5,543 bases of DNA from an uncultured Thermomicrobiales bacterium (GTDB taxonomy: Bacteria > Chloroflexota > Chloroflexia > Thermomicrobiales > UBA6265): NCBI GenBank assembly GCA_902806365.1, contig CADCWJ010000075.1:1-5543 (forward strand). Direction: 5' to 3'. The notes below the pieces were generated by a model. That model saw only the letters and a program-made list of their open reading frames with translations. It was not told the origin of the DNA and made no database searches. The position numbers were made by a program, and so were the translations under genes. Shown here one piece after another: positions 1 through 4,951 of this stretch. Positions within the stretch are counted from its first letter, which is position 1, and each line of letters begins with the position of its first letter.

Positions 1-563
1 GTCCAGCGCAGGGTGCGGATCGACACCCTTGGCACCGGTTCCAGCCAGACCGGTTGCCAGATGCCGGTGGTCCGGTGATACCAGATCTTGTGCGGCTCTG
101 GCTCCCAGTCCTGCTTCCCCCGGGGCTGCGAGAGGTCCCGGGGCTGGTCTTCGGCCCGGACGACGACGACCTGCTCGCCCTCGACGAGGACGGACGTGAT
201 GTCGGCGCTGAATGGCGTGTGTCCACCCTCGTGCTCCGCCACGACCTGACCGTTGACCCAGACGTGCGCCCGGTAGTCGACCGCGCCGAAGTGCAGCAGC
301 AGCCGACCCGACCGATCCTCCTCCGAGAGCTCGAAGGTGCGGCGATACCAGACGTAGGGATGGAAGGAGGGGTCGGCGATTCCGCTCGCCCGGGATTCCG
401 GGGGGAACGGTACGACGATCTCCCGGTCGAAGACATCGACTCGGGTCGACCATCCCTCGTCCAGCCCGACGTTCGCGTCGTCATACGTGAATCCCCACGG
501 GCCACCGAGATCAGTCCAGCGCGCACGGGTCAGGTGGGGACGAGGATGCAACCGCTGTTCCAC
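1..563 (-). CDS. Glycoside hydrolase family 2 protein, N-terminal part (beta-galactosidase/beta-glucuronidase type)
   Basis: The gene runs off the left edge; 187 codons are visible. The visible part is the GH2 sugar-binding jelly-roll domain: a DLGGPWGF strand near residues 18-25, the VWYRRTF strand at 71-77, HFGAVDYRAHVWVNG at 91-105, and EGGHTPFSADIT at 112-123. PRGKQDW (147-153) and RTTGIWQPVWLE (164-175) follow and lead towards the immunoglobulin-like middle domain. Family members hydrolyse beta-galactosides, beta-glucuronides or beta-mannosides. The catalytic glutamates lie in the TIM barrel outside the window, so substrate cannot be read here. No signal peptide is visible, which suggests a cytoplasmic enzyme. 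The GTG start at 563 is chosen because AAAGGA (574-579 on the opposite strand) sits 10 bases upstream, no nearer in-frame ATG exists, and homology-like sequence begins soon after. It is unlikely to be co-transcribed with the GH1-like gene 680 bases away, because a terminator-like hairpin lies between them. Confidence 0.9.
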   Translation of the reverse strand, partial: MEQRLHPRPHLTRARWTDLGGPWGFTYDDANVGLDEGWSTRVDVFDREIVVPFPPESRASGIADPSFHPYVWYRRTFELSEEDRSGRLLLHFGAVDYRAHVWVNGQVVAEHEGGHTPFSADITSVLVEGEQVVVVRAEDQPRDLSQPRGKQDWEPEPHKIWYHRTTGIWQPVWLEPVPRVSIRTLRW

Positions 564-661
564 GAAGAATGATTCCTTTCTCCCGAGTGGGCGGGGGTTC
601 TTTCCCGCGCTCGGTCATGCGTGAGTCGACGTGCAGGTCCACAGGGGACATGCGGTGAACT

Positions 662-679
662 TCCCGTGGTCGAACGGGA
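662..679. repeat. Inverted repeat, 6-bp arms, 6-base spacer (possible operator)
   Basis: The arms TCCCGT and ACGGGA flank GGTCGA about 100-120 bases upstream of the GH2 start. The 6-6-6 spacing resembles a dimeric-regulator operator placed in a leader or promoter. That role is inferred from position only. Confidence 0.3.
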
Positions 680-706
680 TCTCGATTGCAGCCAGAATGA
701 TCGAGC

Positions 707-716
707 GGCATATGCC
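707..716. repeat. Perfect 10-bp palindrome GGCATATGCC
   Basis: This self-complementary decamer lies about 145 bases upstream of the GH2 start codon. It could be an operator core. A single 10-bp palindrome can also occur by chance, so confidence in function is low. Confidence 0.25.
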
Positions 717-773
717 CGAGCTCAACTTCTGCTGGCGAGACCCTGATCGTCCCACACGTTTGCACGCTCCGAA

Positions 774-799
774 AGGGCAATCGCGATCACGATTGCCCT
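774..799. repeat. Perfect inverted repeat, 10-bp arms, 6-base spacer
   Basis: The arms AGGGCAATCG (774-783) and CGATTGCCCT (790-799) are exactly complementary around CGATCA. No T-run follows on either strand, so it is not a standard terminator. It lies about 210-240 bases upstream of the GH2 start. The same half-site recurs at 978-987, which favours a protein-binding site or repeated element over chance. It abuts a second hairpin at 800-830. Confidence 0.45.
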
Positions 800-830
800 C
801 CGGGCCCAAGGGGTTGTCTTGGGCAGCCGG
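800..830. repeat. Hairpin, 7-bp arms, extendable with a bulge
   Basis: GCCCAAG (804-810) pairs with CTTGGGC (818-824) around a 7-base loop. CCGG at 800-803 and 827-830 can extend the stem across a 2-base bulge. It starts directly after the 774-799 repeat, so the two would form tandem stems. There is no adjacent T-run. Confidence 0.35.
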
Positions 831-846
831 ATCAGTCTGGCAGCGT

Positions 847-876
847 CAGTTCGAAGGGAACTGTACAGGAAACTGT
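847..876. repeat. Cluster of overlapping small palindromes
   Basis: CAGTTC (847-852) pairs with GAACTG (858-863). CTGTACAG (861-868) is a perfect 8-bp palindrome. ACAG (865-868) and CTGT (873-876) flank a GAAA loop. Read directly, GGGAACTGTAC and AGGAAACTGTGC form a near-direct repeat about 12 bases apart, close to one helical turn. This resembles a tandem operator, but no regulator is visible in the window. Confidence 0.3.
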
Positions 877-895
877 GCCATGAAACCGCACTCTG

Positions 896-919
896 GGCGG
901 AAGGGAAAGGGCGTCCGCC
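896..919. repeat. Weak hairpin, 6-bp arms
   Basis: GGCGGA (896-901) is complementary to TCCGCC (914-919) across a 12-base purine-rich loop. It is weak alone. It is listed because it belongs to a continuous series of stems from 774 to 964. Confidence 0.2.
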
Positions 920-937
920 GCTGTCAGTCACGGCACC

Positions 938-964
938 TCGGCAGCGGATGGGAACCGCTGCCGA
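938..964. repeat. Perfect inverted repeat, 10-bp arms, 7-base loop
   Basis: TCGGCAGCGG (938-947) pairs exactly with CCGCTGCCGA (955-964) around ATGGGAA. It is GC-rich and would be very stable as RNA or as a cruciform. Neither strand has a following T-run, so a rho-independent terminator is unlikely. Confidence 0.4.
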
Positions 965-977
965 ATCCAGCCCGTCG

Positions 978-995
978 AGGGCAATCGTTGTCGCG
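978..995. repeat. Second copy of the 774-799 repeat sequence
   Basis: AGGGCAATCG (978-987) is identical to the arm at 774-783. Compared with the minus-strand reading of the 774-799 repeat, it matches 16 of 18 positions (identical for 11, two mismatches, then TCGCG). The second palindromic arm is absent here. It may be a degenerate second binding site or the remains of a repeated element. Confidence 0.35.
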
Positions 996-1098
996 CGATG
1001 AATGCGACGGATCCCGTGGAGGGCGGGAGAACATGCGTCGATCGTCGCGACGCGCTCCGGTCCCGCCTTCAGGGCTGGCTCTGGCTTATGAAGGAAAT

Positions 1099-1139
1099 CC
1101 CCGCCGGCCAGAGCGCAAATACAGGCTCCGGCGGCGGGG
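1099..1139 (-). terminator. Terminator-like hairpin downstream of the GH1-like gene
   Basis: CCCCGCCG (1099-1106) pairs with CGGCGGGG (1132-1139), and GAGC (1111-1114) can pair inside with GCTC (1125-1128). On the minus strand the stem is followed by ATTTCCTTC, a poor but T-containing tail. It lies about 104 bases beyond the GH1-like stop codon. A weak rho-independent terminator or a 3'-end processing stem is plausible. The long loop and imperfect tail lower confidence. Confidence 0.35.
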
Positions 1140-1161
1140 TGACGTGACAAACCGCACCATG

Positions 1162-1171
1162 TTTTCGAAAA
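1162..1171. repeat. Perfect palindrome TTTTCGAAAA
   Basis: This AT-rich 10-bp palindrome stands out in a GC-rich region. It lies about 70 bases past the GH1-like stop codon. It could be a regulator site or a local melting point. No linked gene decides between these. Confidence 0.2.
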
Positions 1172-1242
1172 GCGTTCCGAAGCACAAACCGCCAATCCGG
1201 GCAACGTCGACGCGGCGTGGACGGTGGGTTTCCTCGCGAGCT

Positions 1243-3282
1243 TTACGCCGATCTGGCGGCGGTGGGCACAGGCATGCCGGGTGCCGATTGAAGTTCTCGA
1301 ATCTCGTGACGTGCTCCAACGAATGTGATGTCCTGATCGCCAGTGCTCATGCGGTGCCATATTGCGGAGGGCTCGTTTGGAAGGTGCCAGACGCCTCGCT
1401 CGCCATCGATGAGCAGGTCCAGGCTGCCCTCAATAAGGTCACGTACATAGTGTGACCCGTGCTCGTCTCCGTTCAGCGATGCGGTGTGAGCGGTTCCCGG
1501 AGCGAGGGACAAGTCGCTCCGGACGATCATCGCTCCCGGATGCGCTCTGACGATCGCCTGCTCCACCGCCCTCGCGGCGTCGCTCCACGCTCTCATCGGC
1601 TCCGCCCGGTTGCCCTCGTTGTCCGGCGCGGCTCGGCCCGTCGGCACGGGGTCAACCGGCGGCGCCGAATGGAACAGCATGGGGATGCCATCGGTTGCAC
1701 ATGCCCGGGCCGCAGCCGCGGCGTCTTCGGGCGACATGTCGGCCGCTGTCATGGTCAGGATTGCCGCCCAGAGGCGTTCGGAGGCGATCGCCTGCAATGT
1801 ATGGGGCAACCATCGGGACGATGCCTCGCCGTCGAGATGAACGAATGGAATCGCCCGGATGGCAAGTCGCGCAGCGAAAACGTCTCCAAGCGCGGTCGCC
1901 GGACCTATCAGGAGGACTCCCGGGGCATCGTCCGGAAGCTCCGGCTCGTCCCCCCCTGTGACATCGGTCCCCGTGGCGTCCACGAGCGGGTAGTGAAAGC
2001 GGGAGGGCCGCCGCCACCAGCCGGGCACGGCCAGCACCGGATGCGTCGGTTCCTTGCCTGCGGCGAGGTCGGCCACGAGGCCGGCGATCGCGGTGGGACG
2101 AGGCTTCGGAGCCCGAAGATCGAATACGCCGGGTTCGTAATCACCGCCTGGCTGGGTCACCAGCCGGTTCCAGCCGAACGCGCCGAGCAGCGACCAGACG
2201 GTGACGGCCCGGATTTCGGCTCCTTCCGCTCGCAGGTCCCGCGCGGTGGACCAGACCTCGGCCAACCAGCGAAGTTGCTCCTCGCGCGAGCATCCGAGGT
2301 GGACTTCGGTGGCGGCAACGGGCAGGCCGTAGCGCTCCCAGGTGGCCCGAAGCAGCCGCCGCCACCCGCCCGGTCCATCGACACAAACCCGCACTGCCTC
2401 GATGTCGGCATAGGTTTGCCGTCCGTTTCCTCCATGTGACCCCGCGGGGTAGCGCTCAAGGCGCTCGTCGAGCAGGCGTTCACTGGTCAGGTAATGGTTG
2501 ATGCCGATCACGTCGGGAGGGCAGGGCTCCTCAGCCAAACGCCACAGCTCCGCTTCCGAGATGCCAGCCGCCAGGAGTCGCTCCCACAGGGGGTGACCAG
2601 CAACCACGTGGCCGGTAAGGAGATCGAGCGACAGCCAGCGTCGCTCGTTCTCGTGAGCGGCCTGTTCGGCCATCTGGGGCCGCGCGAACACTTCGCCCAG
2701 GTCCTCCGTCTGGATCAGGCGGGCGTCGGGGTTGACCGACCGGATGGCCCGCATTGCGGCGGCGACCCCTTGGCACTGGGTTAGGATCGCCCGGTAGAAT
2801 GCGGCCTCGTTCCGGCGATGCGGGTACCAGTGACCGTACAGGGCACTGAAGCGGGCCGTGGTCAGGGGCTCGTTGACGGGCGTATAGTCTGTGACCCACG
2901 GGTAGCGCTCCGCGACCCTGCCGGCATACCGGGCGAGCATGTCCGGGAACGCGGGGTCCAGGAGGTCGGTCCCCTTAGGTCCACTCCCATGGTGGACGAG
3001 ACCGACAATCGGTCGGACGCCGAGTTCCCGTAGCCGCCCAAGCCGCTCGTCCGGCCATGACCAGTCGGCAGAGCCACCATCTGACGGCGCAATCCGTTCC
3101 CAGAGCACTGGGTACCGGATGGCGGTGATGCCGAGCTCCGCGAACCGGTCGAGATCGTCGATCCGGTGCGCGTGGCCGTTAAGCTCCAACTGGTCGAAGT
3201 AGCGGTCACCTACGCGGTTGACCGTGCATTCCAGGCCCCCCCACATCTCAAGGGGGGGCATCGTCTCATGGGCCCCGTGCAC
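1243..3282 (-). CDS. GH1-like glycosidase fused to an RmlD-like sugar-nucleotide reductase module
   Basis: The 679-residue protein has two modules. Residues about 10-410 form a GH1 (clan A) TIM barrel: WGGLECTVNRVGDRYF at 14-29, the acid/base glutamate in TPVNEP (E138), the nucleophile in ATEVH (E326), and a barrel end at VWSLLGAFGW (362-371). In typical GH1 enzymes this last motif is WSLLDNFEW, so the glycon-binding Glu is Gly370 here and specificity probably differs. Residues about 455-655 resemble RmlD (NAD(P)-dependent SDR), with LLIGPATALG at 457-466, HPGAMIVRSD at 581-590 and LDLLIDGERGVWHLPN at 621-636. The nucleotide loop is imperfect, and the YxxxK catalytic pair appears as W566/A570, so reductase activity is doubtful. 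Similar fusions are, from memory, annotated as family 1 glycosylhydrolases near glf and glycosyltransferase genes. There is no signal peptide. The GTG start is favoured by GAGGAG six bases upstream; M8 and M13 are alternatives. The C-terminus seems short for RmlD. The substrate is unknown. Confidence 0.88.
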   Translation of the reverse strand: MHGAHETMPPLEMWGGLECTVNRVGDRYFDQLELNGHAHRIDDLDRFAELGITAIRYPVLWERIAPSDGGSADWSWPDERLGRLRELGVRPIVGLVHHGSGPKGTDLLDPAFPDMLARYAGRVAERYPWVTDYTPVNEPLTTARFSALYGHWYPHRRNEAAFYRAILTQCQGVAAAMRAIRSVNPDARLIQTEDLGEVFARPQMAEQAAHENERRWLSLDLLTGHVVAGHPLWERLLAAGISEAELWRLAEEPCPPDVIGINHYLTSERLLDERLERYPAGSHGGNGRQTYADIEAVRVCVDGPGGWRRLLRATWERYGLPVAATEVHLGCSREEQLRWLAEVWSTARDLRAEGAEIRAVTVWSLLGAFGWNRLVTQPGGDYEPGVFDLRAPKPRPTAIAGLVADLAAGKEPTHPVLAVPGWWRRPSRFHYPLVDATGTDVTGGDEPELPDDAPGVLLIGPATALGDVFAARLAIRAIPFVHLDGEASSRWLPHTLQAIASERLWAAILTMTAADMSPEDAAAAARACATDGIPMLFHSAPPVDPVPTGRAAPDNEGNRAEPMRAWSDAARAVEQAIVRAHPGAMIVRSDLSLAPGTAHTASLNGDEHGSHYVRDLIEGSLDLLIDGERGVWHLPNEPSAIWHRMSTGDQDITFVGARHEIRELQSAPGMPVPTAARSA

Positions 3283-3288
3283 GCTGGT

Positions 3289-3294
3289 CTCCTC
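3289..3294 (-). promoter_or_regulatory. Ribosome binding site deciding the GTG start of the GH1-like gene
   Basis: GAGGAG on the minus strand lies six bases before the GTG at 3282. The internal ATG codons at residues 8 and 13 lack a comparable site, so the GTG is preferred. Confidence 0.7.
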
Positions 3295-3418
3295 GCAGGC
3301 AACGACGACGCCGAAAATACTGATCCTCTCCTAAGCATTAACGGGGCCACGCGCCGATGATGCGCGGTTGCCTGCCGGTCGATCGAGGCTGTCGAGAACC
3401 GGGCACAACTCTTGCATA

Positions 3419-3436
3419 TTCGGTGTCGTAACCGAA
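3419..3436. promoter_or_regulatory. 6-6-6 palindrome, possible operator between the divergent genes
   Basis: TTCGGT (3419-3424) and ACCGAA (3431-3436) are exact inverted arms around GTCGTA. It lies about 137 bases from the GH1-like start and 225 bases from the glycosyltransferase start. Position and symmetry suggest binding by a dimeric regulator, but no regulator gene is in the window. Confidence 0.3.
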
Positions 3437-3619
3437 GCGACGTTCCGAGATGCCTCGGACATGCCCGGTACACGAGTTCTTCGCCACGCACCTGACTTTC
3501 GATACCGTCCGGAAAATGACCGGGACCGACCATCTTCGCCAGGCGTCTGGTGGAGCAAGGTCTTGCTCGGTATCCGCTTAATGGTCGAAGGGGACGAGAG
3601 GTCCCGTTGATAGCAGGCA

Positions 3620-3639
3620 GGCGCGGGCAGAACCGCGCC
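3620..3639 (+). promoter_or_regulatory. 5'-leader hairpin just upstream of the glycosyltransferase ribosome binding site
   Basis: GGCGCGG (3620-3626) pairs perfectly with CCGCGCC (3633-3639) around GCAGAA. The stem ends three bases before the purine-rich Shine-Dalgarno stretch at 3643-3652. Seven GC pairs would be stable in mRNA. It could protect the 5' end or keep the ribosome site single-stranded. Confidence 0.4.
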
Positions 3640-3642
3640 GCC

Positions 3643-3652
3643 AAGGAAAGGA
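3643..3652 (+). promoter_or_regulatory. Ribosome binding site deciding the GTG start of the glycosyltransferase
   Basis: AAGGAAAGGA lies nine bases upstream of the GTG at 3662. No ATG near this point gives the same frame with a comparable site, so the GTG start is well supported. Confidence 0.75.
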
Positions 3653-3661
3653 CACGGCACC

Positions 3662-4906
3662 GTGGCAGCGGTTATCGCCCAGGAATCGGGGACGTCTGAA
3701 GCCGTCTGGCAGCACTTAGAAGACCATGCGTCGGCGCTGATCGTGTTCTCCCACCTGCGGTGGGACGGCGTGTATCAGCGCCCACAGCATCTGCTGTCCC
3801 GGTTTGCCCGGGACATTCCGGTGACCGTGATCGAGGAGCCGATGTTCCTCCTCGAGGTGGGAGCGGAGGCTCGCCTTGATGTCTACGTTGACGATGGGGT
3901 CACGGTACTGACGCCGATGATACCGATCGGCTCCGCGGAGCAACGGGGATTCGGGGAAGACACGCGGGAGGACACCAAACGGCTGATCGCGATGCATCTT
4001 GCCCCGTTGGCACGGGACGATGCCCGATCTGGTCACCATGCGACCGTGGGACCGATCGTCTGGTACTACACCCCAATGGCGCTCGGCACCCTGCCCGACG
4101 ACATCGAGCCCTCCCTGGTCGTCTTCGACGCCATGGACGATCTCGCCAGTTTCCGTCATGCCCCCCAGTCGCTGCGGGACCAGGAAGAGGCGATGTTCCG
4201 GGCCGCCGACCTGGTGTTCGCGGGCGGGCCGTCGCTGTACGAGGCGCGGCGGCATCGGCACCCATCAGTCCACTGCTTTCCGTCCGGAGTCGAGGTGCAT
4301 CATTTTGCCCGCGCAGCTGATGGACTTGCTCCACCGGACAGCCTGACCGCCTTTCCTCATCCGGTGCTCGGCTACTATGGCGTGCTCGACGAGCGGATCG
4401 ATTTCGATTTGATCGCCGCCGTCGCCGACGCCCGGCCGGAGTGGACCGTGGCATTGGTCGGCCCCACCGCCAAGATCGCCGAGTCGGACCTCCCGCGACG
4501 CCCGAATATCGCCTACTTCGGTCAGCAGCCGTACGCCGACCTGCCCAACTTCCTGGCCGGGTTCGATGTCACCCTCCTGCCGTTTGCGCTGAATGAGGCG
4601 ACCCGCTCGATCTCGCCGACCAAGACGCTCGAGTACCTTGCCGCCGGGAAACCCATCGTCTCAACCCCGATCGCCGATGTCGTCAGTCTCTACGGTGATG
4701 TTGCCCGGATTGCCGGGGAGCCGGCGCGGTTCGTCGCGGAGGTTGAGGCGGCGCTCACCGAGTCGATCTCCGACCAACAGCAACGTCGGGCCGCCGGGCA
4801 AGCCCACCTCCTGGCGCACGACTGGGACGCCATCGTCGACGGCATGGCGACGCTGATGGTGGAAGCCCTTACCATCGAGAACCCTACAGCGCGAAGCGGA
4901 ACCTAA
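3662..4906 (+). CDS. GT4-like glycosyltransferase (GT-B fold), linked to glf
   Basis: The 414-residue protein probably transfers a sugar from a nucleotide donor to a glycan or lipid acceptor at the inner membrane face or in the cytoplasm. The N-terminal half has SHLRWDGVYQRPQH at 30-43, a signature seen in a group of GT1/GT4-annotated proteins, and VFDAMDDLASF at about 154-164. The second Rossmann half starts near the HPVLGYYGVLDERIDF segment. SPTKTLEYLAAGKPIVSTP (from about 318) holds E324, equivalent to the second Glu of the EX7E donor-binding motif; the first Glu is replaced, as I recall is common in this subgroup. There is no signal peptide or membrane segment. Length is normal for GT4. 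The glf gene starts 45 bases downstream on the same strand, so the pair is probably an operon. A galactofuranosyl or related transferase is plausible, but donor and acceptor cannot be read from sequence. Confidence 0.88.
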   Translation: MAAVIAQESGTSEAVWQHLEDHASALIVFSHLRWDGVYQRPQHLLSRFARDIPVTVIEEPMFLLEVGAEARLDVYVDDGVTVLTPMIPIGSAEQRGFGEDTREDTKRLIAMHLAPLARDDARSGHHATVGPIVWYYTPMALGTLPDDIEPSLVVFDAMDDLASFRHAPQSLRDQEEAMFRAADLVFAGGPSLYEARRHRHPSVHCFPSGVEVHHFARAADGLAPPDSLTAFPHPVLGYYGVLDERIDFDLIAAVADARPEWTVALVGPTAKIAESDLPRRPNIAYFGQQPYADLPNFLAGFDVTLLPFALNEATRSISPTKTLEYLAAGKPIVSTPIADVVSLYGDVARIAGEPARFVAEVEAALTESISDQQQRRAAGQAHLLAHDWDAIVDGMATLMVEALTIENPTARSGT

Positions 4907-4916
4907 CAGCCACAAC

Positions 4917-4934
4917 CCCCGCTGGTTATCGGGG
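4917..4934 (+). repeat. Short intercistronic hairpin between the glycosyltransferase and glf
   Basis: CCCCG (4917-4921) pairs with CGGGG (4930-4934) over an 8-base loop. No T-run follows; instead the glf Shine-Dalgarno AGGA (4941-4944) comes next. It is unlikely to terminate transcription. It may set the relative expression or mRNA stability of the two cistrons. Confidence 0.3.
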
Positions 4935-4951
4935 AAAGACAGGATACTGCA

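Larger units (their letters stand above)
564..1242. other. Long non-coding gap rich in inverted repeats
   Basis: I find no convincing gene here. Open frames exist on both strands, but their translations are rich in Arg, Ser and Pro, match no family I recognise and lack good ribosome binding sites. The longest ones extend antisense or out of frame into the end of the neighbouring GH1-like gene. The stretch does hold many perfect short inverted repeats, listed separately. The part nearest 563 must carry the promoter and leader of the GH2 gene. The part nearest 1242 is the 3' region of the GH1-like gene. A structured RNA, a decayed gene or a large regulatory region are all possible. Confidence 0.6.
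3283..3661. promoter_or_regulatory. Divergent intergenic control region
   Basis: This 379-base region separates the 5' ends of the GH1-like gene (minus) and the glycosyltransferase gene (plus), so it must carry promoters for both unless they are read from further away. No strong -35/-10 pair is visible. A weak minus-strand candidate is TTAATG (3336-3341) with TATTTT (3314-3319), 16 bases apart. For the plus strand I see nothing convincing. Short open frames within it look non-coding. A single operator here could control both directions. Confidence 0.55.

Noticed and set aside
774..830. Rho-independent terminator pair
   Set aside because: The stems are good but no T-run follows on either strand, so simple intrinsic termination is not supported.
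840..1000. Riboswitch, in particular a cobalamin-type element
   Set aside because: Fragments such as GGGAA and ACTGT occur, but the ordered B12-box and core elements are not found on either strand, and the neighbouring genes have no link to cobalamin.
564..1242. Insertion-sequence remnant or CRISPR array
   Set aside because: The inverted repeats are local hairpins and not a pair bounding an element. No transposase fragment, target duplication or regularly spaced direct repeats are visible.
722..1360. Minus-strand open frame of 212 codons
   Set aside because: It overlaps the 3' end of the GH1-like gene out of frame, has low-complexity Arg/Ala/Ser composition and no family motif. It does not continue the RmlD-like domain in any way I can see.
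631..1455. Plus-strand open frame of 274 codons
   Set aside because: It is Arg/Ser/Pro-rich with no recognisable family, has no good ribosome site, and its last 200 bases lie antisense to the well-supported GH1-like gene.
1459..2439. Plus-strand open frame of 326 codons
   Set aside because: It is antisense to the GH1-like gene, whose translation shows clear conserved motifs; long antisense frames are expected in GC-rich DNA.
3390..3600. Sigma-70 or ECF promoter for the glycosyltransferase
   Set aside because: Partial matches such as TTGCAT (3412) and CTTAAT (3577) lack a partner box at proper spacing, and a GAACC at 3396 is too far from the next CGTA.
3716..4454. Minus-strand frames opposite the glycosyltransferase
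   Set aside because: They are shadows of the real coding strand, rich in Arg and Pro and without family features.
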